Positions 25,367 to 34,077 of a stretch of DNA of 64,000 bases are shown piece after piece. Positions within the stretch are counted from its first letter, which is position 1. Each line of letters starts with the position of its first letter. Source of the DNA: Variovorax sp. WS11 (GTDB taxonomy: Bacteria > Pseudomonadota > Gammaproteobacteria > Burkholderiales > Burkholderiaceae_C); assembly GCF_010499245.1 (NCBI RefSeq), contig NZ_JAAGOW010000001.1:3906001-3970000 (forward strand). The letters are read 5' to 3'. Below the pieces are notes generated by a model, which was not told the origin of the DNA, made no database searches, and saw only the letters and a list, made by a program, of their open reading frames with translations. The position numbers were made by a program, and so were the translations under genes.

Positions 25367-26182
25367 ATGCCTGAACTACCCGAAGTCGAAGTCACGCGGC
25401 GCGGTTTCGCCGAGCGCATCGCGGGTGCGCGCATCGAAGCGGTGCGGCTCGGCAAGCCGCTGCGCTGGGCCCTGTCAGTGGAGCCCGCGGTACTGGTGGG
25501 CCGCACGGTGCGCGCCGTGCGCAGGCGCGGCAAATATCTTCTGGTCGATATGGACGCAGGCCTGCTGCTGATGCACCTGGGCATGTCCGGCAGCCTGCGC
25601 TTCGACACCCGCCTGCCCGCGCCCGGCGTTCACGATCATTTCGACCTGGTGACCAGCCTCGGCACCCTGCGGCTCAACGACCCGCGGCGTTTCGGCGCAG
25701 TGGTGTACGTGGAGGACGAAACGTCGCCCCTGGCGATCAAGCTGCTGGGTGGCCTGGGGATGGAGCCGCTGGAGGCGTCCTTCGATGCCGATCGCTTCCA
25801 TGCGGGCCTCAGGCGCCGCAAGGCACAGATCAAGCAGGTGTTGCTGGCCGGCGACGTGGTGGTGGGCGTCGGCAACATCTACGCCTCCGAGGCGCTGTTC
25901 CTGGCCGGCATTCGTCCGAGCGTCTCCGCTTCCCGCATCAGCCGCCCGCGCGCGTTGCGGCTGCACGCGGCAGTGCGGGAGATTCTCGCCAGAGCGGTCG
26001 AGCGCGGCGGCAGCACGCTGCGCGATTTCTCCAATGTCGACGGGCAGAGTGGCTACTTCCAGCTGGAGGCGGCCGTCTACGGCCGCGCCGGCGAGCCTTG
26101 CCGGGTATGCGGCGCCCCGGTGCGGCAGGTGCGGCAGGGTCAGCGCTCGACTTATTTTTGCCCGACGTGCCAAAAGTACTGA
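25367..26182 (+). CDS. mutM: formamidopyrimidine-DNA glycosylase
   Basis: A 271-aa bifunctional glycosylase/AP lyase that removes 8-oxoguanine opposite C. The N-terminal catalytic Pro and Glu are present (M-PELPEVEVTRRG). The helix-two-turn-helix region has QVLLAGDVVVGVGNIYASEA, and the C-terminal zinc finger has Cys in CRVCGAP and FCPTCQKY. The length is standard. mutY lies 2 kb downstream with a GTPase gene between, so two parts of the 8-oxoG repair system are neighbours. Confidence 0.97.
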   Translation: MPELPEVEVTRRGFAERIAGARIEAVRLGKPLRWALSVEPAVLVGRTVRAVRRRGKYLLVDMDAGLLLMHLGMSGSLRFDTRLPAPGVHDHFDLVTSLGTLRLNDPRRFGAVVYVEDETSPLAIKLLGGLGMEPLEASFDADRFHAGLRRRKAQIKQVLLAGDVVVGVGNIYASEALFLAGIRPSVSASRISRPRALRLHAAVREILARAVERGGSTLRDFSNVDGQSGYFQLEAAVYGRAGEPCRVCGAPVRQVRQGQRSTYFCPTCQKY

Positions 26183-26220
26183 AAGCCCGGCAGACTACTG
26201 CCACGCCAGCGCCATGTGGG

Positions 26221-26229
26221 TGCTAATAT
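26221..26229 (+). promoter_or_regulatory. candidate extended -10 promoter for the GTPase gene
   Basis: TGCTAATAT is a good extended -10 element (TG-N-TAATAT) in an A/T-rich patch 25 bases before the TTG start at 26254. No clear -35 box is seen. It lies in the 71-bp gap after mutM. Confidence 0.35.
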
Positions 26230-26253
26230 TTTGTAAGCAACCCTTACACGCCC

Positions 26254-28215
26254 TTGACCCGTTCCTTCAATCAGCAATTCGACCAGCATGGCGCCTGGCG
26301 ACGCAACTTCGCGCACCGCCTCAAGTGGCTGTCGCGCTGGCTGGATGAGAACGAACTGCTGGACCAGAGCGTGGCCGAGCGCCTGCGCGAGCTTGAGTCG
26401 CAGATGCGCACCAGCAAGGTCATGGTTGCCTTCGTGGCCGAGTTCTCGCGCGGCAAGTCGGAGCTGATCAACGCGATCTTCTTCGCCGCCTACGGCCGCC
26501 GCATCATGCCGGCCAGCGCAGGCCGCACGACGATGTGCCCCACGGAGCTGGGCTACGACACCTCCTTCCTCCCTTGCCTGCGGCTGCTGCCCATCGAAAC
26601 CCGGCTCGAGCCGCATTCGCTCGCCCATTGGCGCGACAAGGCCGGGCACTGGACCGAGATCCCGATCGACGTCGAAGACGCCGAGCAGCTCTCGCAGACC
26701 ATGAACAAGGTGGCCGAGGTCCGGCGCGTGCCGTTGGCCGAGGCGCGTTCGCTGGGCTTCTGGAGCGACGAATCGCCGGACGACAATCCCGTGCCCGACG
26801 CCGAGGGCCAGGTCGAGATCCCGCGCTGGCGCCATGCCCTGCTGAACATGCCGCACCCCCTGCTCGAGCAGGGGCTGGTGATCCTCGACACCCCCGGTCT
26901 CAACGCGATCGGCGCCGAGCCCGAGCTGACGGTGAGCCTGATTCCGCAGGCCCACGCCGTGGTCTTCATCCTCGGTGCGGACACAGGCGTGACCCGTTCC
27001 GATCTCGCGATCTGGCGCGAGCACCTGATCACCGAGGGCGATCCGGGCGAAACGCGCATCGTGGTGCTCAACAAGATCGACACCATGTGGGACACGCTGA
27101 GCACGCCGGCCCAGATCGATGCCCAGATCCAGCGCCAGCGCAAGGGCGCGGCCGAACTGCTGGGCGTACCGCTCACGCAGGTCCTCCCGGTATCGGCGCA
27201 GAAGGGTCTGCAGGCCAAGATCCGCCGCGACGTGCCGCTGCTGCAGGCGAGCCGGCTGCCCGCGCTCGAGTCCGTGCTGGGCGAGGGCCTGCTCGGCAAG
27301 CGCGAGCGCATGCTGCGGCTGGCGGTGGACGCCGGCATCTCGGCCCTCCAGGCCGAGGCGGCGCGCATCCTGAAGGTGCGCCAGCGCGACCTGTCGGAAC
27401 AGGCGCTCGAGCTGCAGGGCCTGCGCGGCAAGAACGTCTCGGTCATTCGCCACATGCGCACCCGCATCGAGCAGGAGCAGGCCGAGTTCGAGGGTAGCAA
27501 CACGCGCATCCTGGCGCTGCGCTCGGTACAGGGCAAGTTGCTGCGCGAGGTGTACGCGGTGCTGGGCAGCACCGCGCTCAAGGCCGACATGGCCCGCCTG
27601 TCGGCCTCGCTCAAGCGGCCCGGCATCAAGTTCAACGTGCGCAAGGTCTACGGTGCGACCTTCGACGCGCTGCGCAACAACTTGCGCGAGGTGCAGGCGA
27701 CCACCGCCGAGATCCAGTCGATGCTGCACGCCACGTTCCGCCAGCTCAACGCCGAGCACGGCTTCGCGCTGCAGGCGCCGGCCGAGCCTGATTTGACGGG
27801 TTTCCAGGAGCAGCTGAGCCAGATCGAGAACAGCCACATCCACTACCTCGGCATCGGCAACCTGCTGAAGCTGGCGCAGCCCGACTTCTGCGACAAGCTG
27901 GTGCGTGCGCTGGCGAGTCGGCTGCGGGTGGTCAACGAGGCGGCCATGACCGAGGTGGAACGCTGGAGCAAGGGCGCCGGCGCGCAGCTCGACGCGCAGC
28001 TCAAGGAGCGCCGCCGCAATTTCACCAAGCGCATCGAGGCGGTCGAGCGCATCCAGGGCGCCGCGGGCAACCTCGACGAGCGCCTGGCCGAGCTCGCCAC
28101 CCAGGAGGCCGGGCTGGCCGAGCTGCACGTGCGCCTGCGGGAGTTCACGGCGCTGCTCACGAGCAACGAGGCGCCCTCCGCGGCTGCGGCGCGCAGCGAA
28201 CTCAGTGCTGCCTGA
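26254..28215 (+). CDS. dynamin-like GTPase
   Basis: A 653-aa large GTPase of the bacterial dynamin-like type. G1 is VAEFSRGKSELINAIF (Ala replaces the first Gly of the P-loop, which is common in this group). G2 is probably the Thr-Thr of GRTTMCPTELG, G3 is LDTPGLNAIG and G4 is VLNKID. The part after residue 370 is helical and charged, as in dynamin stalks: EQALELQGLRGKNVSVIRHM and further to the end. Such proteins act on membranes or cell division, but this family has no assigned role. The TTG start is tentative. It overlaps mutY by 11 bases, so the two are translated from one message. Confidence 0.85.
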   Translation: MTRSFNQQFDQHGAWRRNFAHRLKWLSRWLDENELLDQSVAERLRELESQMRTSKVMVAFVAEFSRGKSELINAIFFAAYGRRIMPASAGRTTMCPTELGYDTSFLPCLRLLPIETRLEPHSLAHWRDKAGHWTEIPIDVEDAEQLSQTMNKVAEVRRVPLAEARSLGFWSDESPDDNPVPDAEGQVEIPRWRHALLNMPHPLLEQGLVILDTPGLNAIGAEPELTVSLIPQAHAVVFILGADTGVTRSDLAIWREHLITEGDPGETRIVVLNKIDTMWDTLSTPAQIDAQIQRQRKGAAELLGVPLTQVLPVSAQKGLQAKIRRDVPLLQASRLPALESVLGEGLLGKRERMLRLAVDAGISALQAEAARILKVRQRDLSEQALELQGLRGKNVSVIRHMRTRIEQEQAEFEGSNTRILALRSVQGKLLREVYAVLGSTALKADMARLSASLKRPGIKFNVRKVYGATFDALRNNLREVQATTAEIQSMLHATFRQLNAEHGFALQAPAEPDLTGFQEQLSQIENSHIHYLGIGNLLKLAQPDFCDKLVRALASRLRVVNEAAMTEVERWSKGAGAQLDAQLKERRRNFTKRIEAVERIQGAAGNLDERLAELATQEAGLAELHVRLREFTALLTSNEAPSAAAARSELSAA

Positions 28216-29278
28216 AGATCTGGAACCGGCGGCCCAGCGGCTGCCGGCGGATTTCGCCGCGCGCGTCGTCGACTGGCAGCGCAGCCACGGCCGCAGCGAG
28301 CTTCCATGGCAGAACACCCAGGATCCGTATTGCGTCTGGCTGTCGGAGGTCATGCTCCAGCAGACCCAGGTTTCGACCGTGCTGGGCTACTTCGCCCTCT
28401 TCCTCGAGCGCTTTCCCACCGTGCAGACGCTGGCCGCTGGCACCGAGGACGAAGTGCTGGGCCTGTGGAGCGGCCTGGGCTACTACAGCCGCGCGCGCAA
28501 CATGCACCGCTGCGCCCAGGACGTGGTCGCGCGCTTCGGCGGATCTTTCCCGCGCACGGCCGCCGAGCTGCAGACGCTGCCGGGCATCGGCCGTTCGACC
28601 GCCGCCGCCATCGCCGCCTTCTGTTTCGGCGAGCGGGTCGCGATCCTCGATGGCAACGTGAAGCGGGTGCTGACGCGGGTGCTGGGCTTCGAAGGCGACC
28701 TGGCGTCCGCCGCGCAGGAGAAGGCCCTGTGGGCGCTGGCGACGGAGCTGCTTCCGCCGGCGGCCCAGCGGCGCGCCATCGCCGGCTACACGCAGGGCCT
28801 CATGGACCTCGGCGCCACCGTGTGCCTGCCGCGCAAGCCCAGCTGCATGATCTGCCCGGTCAGCGCGCTGTGCGTGGGCCGGCGCGAGGGCGCACCCGAG
28901 CGCTTTCCGGTCAAGACACGCAAGCTGCGTCGCAGCGCGCAGTCCCTGTGGATGCTGAAGGCACTCGATTCGAAGGGGCGCGTCTGGCTCGAGAAGCGCC
29001 CTTCGCGCGGCATCTGGGCCGGGCTCTACTGCCTGCCGGTCTATGAGAGCCGCGCTTTGCTGCTGGACGAGCTGGCGCCCGATGCGCGCCGTACCGCGGA
29101 GGATGCCCCGGCTTTCCTGCACGTGCTCACGCACAAGGACCTGCACTTGCACCCGGTGTCGGTGGCGTGTGCGGCCGAGCGCCCGCCGACCGAGTCGGGC
29201 AATTGGTTCGCCGCCGTCGAATGGTCGGCGCTCGGCCTGCCGGCGCCGGTGCGCAAGCTGCTGGTCGCCGGCGACTAA
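28205..29278 (+). CDS. mutY: adenine DNA glycosylase
   Basis: A 357-aa MutY, which removes A opposite 8-oxoG. The helix-hairpin-helix is LQTLPGIGRSTAAAIAAF with the catalytic Asp in ILDGNVKRVLTR; the catalytic Glu is in LSEVMLQQTQVST. The 4Fe-4S cluster ligands are CLPRKPSCMICPVSALC. The C-terminal NUDIX-like domain that recognises 8-oxoG follows from about residue 230. The GTG start lies inside the GTPase gene. Its stop overlaps that of rapZ (convergent, 4 bases). Confidence 0.96.
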   Translation: MLPEDLEPAAQRLPADFAARVVDWQRSHGRSELPWQNTQDPYCVWLSEVMLQQTQVSTVLGYFALFLERFPTVQTLAAGTEDEVLGLWSGLGYYSRARNMHRCAQDVVARFGGSFPRTAAELQTLPGIGRSTAAAIAAFCFGERVAILDGNVKRVLTRVLGFEGDLASAAQEKALWALATELLPPAAQRRAIAGYTQGLMDLGATVCLPRKPSCMICPVSALCVGRREGAPERFPVKTRKLRRSAQSLWMLKALDSKGRVWLEKRPSRGIWAGLYCLPVYESRALLLDELAPDARRTAEDAPAFLHVLTHKDLHLHPVSVACAAERPPTESGNWFAAVEWSALGLPAPVRKLLVAGD

Positions 29279-30153
29279 CCCAGGGCGTCCAGCTCGCGAT
29301 GCCGCTTGAGCGCGGCCCAGCGCGTGCTGAAGCCGCGGGCCAACTGCTCCACCAGGAACACCGAGCGGTGCTGGCCGCCAGTGCAGCCGATCGCCACGGT
29401 CACGTAGCTGCGATGGTCGCGCGCCAATGCATCGAGCCAACGAAGAAGGAACTGCTCGATGTCGCCGTACATGCGCGCGACATCGTCGTGCTCGCGCAGC
29501 CACTCGATCACGGGCGCGTCGCGGCCGGTCAATGGCCGCAGCGCGGGCACGTAGTGCGGATTGGGAAGCATGCGCACGTCGAACACGTAGTCGGCATCGA
29601 GCGGCACGCCACGCTTGAAGGCGAAGGATTCGAAGACCAGCGTGAGCGCGCTCTCGGGCGCCGCGATCAGCGCCTTGATGTAGCTTTGCAGCTGCGCCGG
29701 CCGGATGATGCTGGTGTCGATGACGTCGGCGCCGTCGCGCAGCTCGGCCAGCAGCTCGCGTTCGAGCTCGATGGCCTGCACCAGCACGCGCTGCTGCTCC
29801 GGCGCATCGGTGCGGCCATCGTGGCGCGACAGGGGATGGCGCCGCCGAGTCTCCGAATAGCGGCGCACCAGCGCGTCGGTGGTCGAGTCCAGGAACAGCG
29901 AGCGCAGCGACACGCCCTCTTGCCGCAGCCGGTCCAGCTGCTGCGGCACCAGCGGCAGCGAGACGCCGCTGCGCACGTCCATCGCGATCGCCACACGTTC
30001 TGCCTGCTGCTCGCGCTGCAGGGCGACGAAGGGCATGAGCAGCTCGGGCGGCAGGTTGTCGACGCAGTAGTAGCCCGCATCTTCCAGCGCGTGCAGGGCA
30101 ACGGACTTGCCCGAGCCGGACATGCCGGTGATCAGCACGAGTTCAAGGCTCAT
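29275..30153 (-). CDS. rapZ: RNase adapter RapZ
   Basis: A 292-aa protein. Walker A is ITGMSGSGKSVALHALED and the Walker B-type stretch is GYYCVDNLPPELL. The C-terminal RNA-binding domain ends in VAIGCTGGQHRSVFLVEQLA. In enterobacteria RapZ steers RNase E to the GlmZ small RNA and senses glucosamine-6-phosphate; in betaproteobacteria it usually sits near ptsN/hprK, which are not seen here. The ATG overlaps the recN stop (ATGA), coupling the two. Confidence 0.94.
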   Translation of the reverse strand: MSLELVLITGMSGSGKSVALHALEDAGYYCVDNLPPELLMPFVALQREQQAERVAIAMDVRSGVSLPLVPQQLDRLRQEGVSLRSLFLDSTTDALVRRYSETRRRHPLSRHDGRTDAPEQQRVLVQAIELERELLAELRDGADVIDTSIIRPAQLQSYIKALIAAPESALTLVFESFAFKRGVPLDADYVFDVRMLPNPHYVPALRPLTGRDAPVIEWLREHDDVARMYGDIEQFLLRWLDALARDHRSYVTVAIGCTGGQHRSVFLVEQLARGFSTRWAALKRHRELDALG

Positions 30154-31832
30154 GACGAGGTCTCCGGCGCCTTCTTGCCCAGCATTTCGCGCGCGTGCGC
30201 GAGCGAGGTCTGCGACATGCGCTCGCCGCCCAGCATGCGTGCGATCTCGCGGGTGCGGGTGTCGTCGTCGAGCACCGACACGCTGCTTTCCGTGCGGATG
30301 CCGTCTTTGGTCCTGGCGCTGGTCTGCTGCTTGGCGACCAGCAGATGGTGGTCGGCACAGGCGGCTACCTGCGGCAAGTGGGTGACGGCCAGCACCTGCC
30401 GGTCTCGGCCCAATTGGTTCATGAGGCGGCCGACGGTCTCCGCCACGGCGCCACCGACACCGGCATCGACCTCGTCGAAGATCAGCGTCTGCGCGGTGCC
30501 GAGCTGGCTTGTGGTGACGGCGATCGCCAGCGCAATGCGCGAGAGCTCGCCGCCCGAAGCCACCTTGCCGATCGCCCGCGCCGTGCTGCCCGGATGGCCC
30601 GCGACCAGGAAGGCGATGTCCTCGAGCCCGTGCCGGGCGGGTTCGGCCAGCGCTTCCAGAACGACTTCGAAGCGGCCGCCTTGCATACCCAGGCCCTGCA
30701 TGGCCAGTGTCACTGCCTGTGCCAGCCGCGGGGCGGCCTGCTTGCGCGTCTTGCCCAGGGCTCTGGCCTCCTTCATGTAGGCCTGCTGCGCGGCCTGCTC
30801 GGCGCGTTCCAGCGCCTCCAAGTCGCTCTGTGCGTCCAGCGTCTGCAGCTCGGCTTGCCAGCCGGCCAGCAGGGCGGGCAGCTCGGCCGGCGTGCGCTTG
30901 TAGCGGCGGGCCAACGACATCCAGAGGCCCATCCGCTCGTCCTGCTCGGCGAGCCGTTCCGGGTCCGTGTCGGCCTGGCGCAGATAGCCGTGCAGGGAGT
31001 GCGCGGCGTCGGAGGCCTGGGCCACGCTCGAGGCCAGCACCTCGCCCAGCTCCTTGAAAGCCGGCTCGATGTGCTCGCAGTTCTGCAGGAGCGTGACGGC
31101 CCGGCTCAGCGCGGCGAGCGCGCCGCTCTCGTCGTCTTCCAGCGCGCTGCAGGCACCCTCGGCCGCATCGATGAGCGCTTGGGCGTTGGAGATGCGGGTG
31201 TGGCTGGCCGAGAGCTCGTCCCATTCGTCGACGCCCGGCGCGAGCTTCATGACCTCGCTCACCTGCCACTGGAGACGCTCGCGCTCGCGCTGCAGCGAGT
31301 CCTGGGCCGAGCGTGCCTTGTCCAGCGCCGCGATGACTTGGCGCCAGCTTTGCCAGGCTTGCGCGAGTGCTGCATCGTCGGCGCCGGCATAGGCGTCGAG
31401 CAATCCGCGCACGGCCTCGGGGCGCGTCAGGCTTTGCCATGCATGCTGGCCGTGGATGTCCAGCAGCCGGTCGCCGAGTTCGCGCAACTGGGTCGCGGTG
31501 GCGGGGCTGCCGTTGATCCAGCCGCGGCTGCGACCTTGGACATCGACCGTCCGGCGCATCAGCAGCGCATCGCCGGCTTCGAAGCCGCCTTCGTCCAGCC
31601 AGGCCGCGAGGGCCGGATCGGCATCGAATTCGGCACTGACGTCGAGGCGGTCGGCGCCTTCGCGCACCGCACCGGCGTCTGCGCGATTGCCGAGCGCCAG
31701 CTGGAGCGCGTCGATCAGGATCGACTTGCCGGCGCCGGTTTCGCCGGTGAGCACGGTAAAGCCGGCGGCCAGATCGAGTTCGAGCGCGCGCACGATCACG
31801 AAATCGCGCAAGGCGATGCGACGCAGCGCCAT
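30150..31832 (-). CDS. recN: DNA repair protein RecN
   Basis: A 560-aa SMC-like ATPase for double-strand break repair. It opens LRRIALRDFVIVRALELDLA with Walker A TGETGAGKSILIDAL. A long coiled coil spans about residues 160-380, and the C-terminal head has SGGELSRIALAIA and Walker B TLIFDEVDAGVGG. The ATG is one base after the stop of the 45-codon mini-ORF (TGA-C-ATG), so translation may depend on ribosomes from nadK. No SOS box could be seen immediately upstream, unlike E. coli recN. Confidence 0.96.
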   Translation of the reverse strand: MALRRIALRDFVIVRALELDLAAGFTVLTGETGAGKSILIDALQLALGNRADAGAVREGADRLDVSAEFDADPALAAWLDEGGFEAGDALLMRRTVDVQGRSRGWINGSPATATQLRELGDRLLDIHGQHAWQSLTRPEAVRGLLDAYAGADDAALAQAWQSWRQVIAALDKARSAQDSLQRERERLQWQVSEVMKLAPGVDEWDELSASHTRISNAQALIDAAEGACSALEDDESGALAALSRAVTLLQNCEHIEPAFKELGEVLASSVAQASDAAHSLHGYLRQADTDPERLAEQDERMGLWMSLARRYKRTPAELPALLAGWQAELQTLDAQSDLEALERAEQAAQQAYMKEARALGKTRKQAAPRLAQAVTLAMQGLGMQGGRFEVVLEALAEPARHGLEDIAFLVAGHPGSTARAIGKVASGGELSRIALAIAVTTSQLGTAQTLIFDEVDAGVGGAVAETVGRLMNQLGRDRQVLAVTHLPQVAACADHHLLVAKQQTSARTKDGIRTESSVSVLDDDTRTREIARMLGGERMSQTSLAHAREMLGKKAPETSS

Positions 31833-31833
31833 G

Positions 31834-31971
31834 TCAATGCCCGCCCAGAATGCCGAAGGGCTCGGAGGGCGCCCGCGAGGGGCGACGAACAGGTCGAGCG
31901 TGCGGGCTCATCGGAGTACCTTCGCCTTCGGCTACGGTGCTATTCGCGTTCGGGGCGGCCGTGCGGCTCAT
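31834..31971 (-). repeat. intercistronic repeat with 45-aa mini-ORF between nadK and recN
   Basis: Bases 31910-31971 are one copy of the repeat in sense to nadK, with the core AATAGCACCGTAGCCGAAGG shared exactly with the copies at 4129-4251. The ATG at 31971 is 3 bases after the nadK stop. It opens a frame of 45 codons: MSRTAAPNANSTVAEGEGTP, then MSPHARPVRRPSRAPSEPFG, then ILGGH. The frame ends in TGA at 31834-31836, one base before the recN ATG. A second in-frame ATG at 31911 sits just after the repeat core and has GAAGG about 9 bases upstream. Confidence 0.8.
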
Positions 31972-31974
31972 GGA

Positions 31975-32871
31975 TCAGGAACCTCCTTCGTTCCAGTGCA
32001 GTTTCTTGCGTAGCGTGTCGAAATAGCTCCAGCCCCGGGGATGCAGGAAGCGCACACGGTACTCGGAGCGCCGCACCACGATCTGGTCGCCGATGGCCAT
32101 GGTCGCCAGCGATTGCATGTCGAAATTGGCGCTCGCATCACGGCCGCCGACCAGCTCGATCGAGACTTCGTCCGCGTCCGGCAGCAGGATCGGGCGGTTG
32201 GAGAGCGAGTGGGGTGCGATCGGCACCATCACCCAGCCCGGCACCGCTGGATGCAGCAGCGGGCCGCCGGCGGACAGCGCATATGCGGTCGAGCCGGTGG
32301 GCGAGGCGATGATCATGCCGTCGGCGCGGTGATTGGCGACGAAGTGATGGCCCACCGAAACCCGCAGCTCCACCATGCCCGAGGTGGCGCCGCGGTTGAC
32401 GACCACGTCGTTCATGGCGAGCGCATCGAACACCGAGACGCCCTTGCGCACCACATTCGCCTGCATCAGGCTGCGATGGTCTTCCTCGTACTCGCCGGCC
32501 AGCATCGGGATCAGCACGCTCTGGTAGTCGTTCAGCGCGATGTCGGTGATGAACCCCAGCCGCCCGCGGTTGATGCCGATCAGCGGCAGGCCGTAGCAGG
32601 CGAGCTGGCGCCCGATGCCGAGCATGGTTCCGTCGCCGCCGACCACCAGGCCCAGGTCGCATCGCCGGCCGATCTCGTCGACCGACAGGGCGGCGTAACG
32701 GGTCCGCGCCCGCTCGCCTTCGTCCGCCTGCTCGACGAAGACCTCGCAGCCCTGAGATTCGAGAAAGGCGCCGATGCCTTCCATGACCTCGTCCAGCGCA
32801 CCGGCCGGCACGCGCGCGCCGGAAGCCTGGTACTTGCCGATCAATGCGACGCGCCGGAAGCTGGATGTCAT
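31975..32871 (-). CDS. nadK: NAD kinase
   Basis: A 298-aa ATP-dependent NAD kinase, making NADP. The catalytic GGDG motif is in LGLVVGGDGTMLGIGRQLA, then GINRGRLGFITDI; the substrate site is in DGMIIASPTGSTAYALSAGG. The ATG at 32871 leaves only 28 bases to hrcA. It is divergent from hrcA and followed by the repeat and recN. The nadK-recN order is common in this class. Confidence 0.97.
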   Translation of the reverse strand: MTSSFRRVALIGKYQASGARVPAGALDEVMEGIGAFLESQGCEVFVEQADEGERARTRYAALSVDEIGRRCDLGLVVGGDGTMLGIGRQLACYGLPLIGINRGRLGFITDIALNDYQSVLIPMLAGEYEEDHRSLMQANVVRKGVSVFDALAMNDVVVNRGATSGMVELRVSVGHHFVANHRADGMIIASPTGSTAYALSAGGPLLHPAVPGWVMVPIAPHSLSNRPILLPDADEVSIELVGGRDASANFDMQSLATMAIGDQIVVRRSEYRVRFLHPRGWSYFDTLRKKLHWNEGGS

Positions 32872-32899
32872 CTGTAAATTACAACACTAAAATCTTTCA
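32872..32899. promoter_or_regulatory. 28-bp divergent promoter, nadK / hrcA
   Basis: The gap is A/T-rich in a G/C-rich genome. TGTAA-A-TTACA at 32873-32883 is an inverted repeat with 5-bp arms, and TAAAAT at 32888-32893 is a good -10 box for hrcA. With that -10, hrcA transcription would begin at or next to its ATG, so the message may be leaderless. The classic CIRCE element bound by HrcA is not here. Confidence 0.5.
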
Positions 32900-33904
32900 A
32901 TGCTGGACGACCGCGCCAAGTTGCTGCTCAAGACATTGGTCGAGCGGTACATCGCCGAAGGGCAGCCTGTGGGTTCCCGTACGCTCTCCCGTGCCTCGGG
33001 ACTCGAGCTGTCGCCTGCGACCATTCGCAATGTGATGTCCGACCTCGAAGGGCTCGGGCTCATCGTCAGTCCTCACACCTCGGCCGGTCGCATTCCGACG
33101 GCGCGTGGCTATCGGCTGTTCGTCGACACCATGCTGACCGCGCAGCGCGAGCATTTCGCAGCGCCCAGCCTGCCGCCCGATCAGCCGCAGAAGGTGATCG
33201 CCAATGCCGCCAATCTGCTGTCGAACCTGTCGCAGTTCGTCGGCGTCGTGATGGCGCCGCGCCGTGCCTCGGCATTCCGGCAGATCGAGTTCTTGCGCCT
33301 GTCGGAGCGCCGCCTGCTGGTGATCATCGTCTCGCCCGACGGCGATGTGCAGAACCGGGTGATCTTTCCCGAGGTCGACTATTCGCAGTCGCAACTGGTG
33401 GAGGCTTCGAATTACATCAACGCGCACTTCGCGGGCCTTTCGATCGAGCAGGTGCGCGACCGGCTGCAGTCCGAGATGGAGCAACTGCGCGGCGAGATCG
33501 CGGCGCTCATGCAGGCGGCGGTGCAGGTCAGCTCCGAGGTGCTCACGGAGGCGCAGGACGAAGTGGTGATCGCCGGCGAGCGCAACCTGCTGTCGGTCAC
33601 CGATTTCTCCAGCGACATGAGCCACCTGCGCCGCGCCTTCGAGCTCTTCGAGCAGAAGGCGCAGTTGCTGCGCCTGCTCGACGTCTCGAGCAAGGCCGAG
33701 GGCGTGCGCATCTTCATCGGCGGGGAAAGCCAGGTCGTGCCCTTCGACGATCTCTCGATCGTGAGCGCGAATTACGAGGTGGACGGCGAGGTGGTCGGAA
33801 CGCTCGGCGTGATCGGGCCGACACGCATGCCCTACGACCGCATGATCCAGATCGTCGACATCACGTCGAAGCTGGTCACCAACGCGCTGAGTCACCGCAA
33901 ATAG
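32900..33904 (+). CDS. hrcA: heat-inducible transcription repressor HrcA
   Basis: A 334-aa HrcA. The N-terminal winged helix reads LLKTLVERYIAEGQPVGSRT with LSRASGLELSPATIRNVMSD then LEGLGLIVSPHTSAGRIPT, which is diagnostic. The central GAF-like part and the C-terminal GVIGPTRMPYDRMIQIVDI are also typical. HrcA represses groESL/dnaK-type operons through CIRCE sites and is activated by GroEL. No chaperone gene is near in this window. Confidence 0.97.
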   Translation: MLDDRAKLLLKTLVERYIAEGQPVGSRTLSRASGLELSPATIRNVMSDLEGLGLIVSPHTSAGRIPTARGYRLFVDTMLTAQREHFAAPSLPPDQPQKVIANAANLLSNLSQFVGVVMAPRRASAFRQIEFLRLSERRLLVIIVSPDGDVQNRVIFPEVDYSQSQLVEASNYINAHFAGLSIEQVRDRLQSEMEQLRGEIAALMQAAVQVSSEVLTEAQDEVVIAGERNLLSVTDFSSDMSHLRRAFELFEQKAQLLRLLDVSSKAEGVRIFIGGESQVVPFDDLSIVSANYEVDGEVVGTLGVIGPTRMPYDRMIQIVDITSKLVTNALSHRK

Positions 33905-33939
33905 GGCGGGGCGGCGCGCCACTAGAATCCCGACTGCGT

Positions 33940-34016
<77 letters not shown>

Positions 34017-34077
34017 CTGCATGTTTGCATGACCTCCGGCGAAGAGGCCTCGCGAGCATGCTATACTCGCAAGCTGT

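Noticed and set aside
30150..31832. SOS (LexA) box in front of recN
   Set aside because: No CTG-N10-CAG-type site with a good match was seen in the short gap; recN here is more likely read from the nadK promoter.
32872..32899. CIRCE operator upstream of hrcA
   Set aside because: TTAGCACTC and GAGTGCTAA arms are absent; only an unrelated 5-bp inverted repeat is present.
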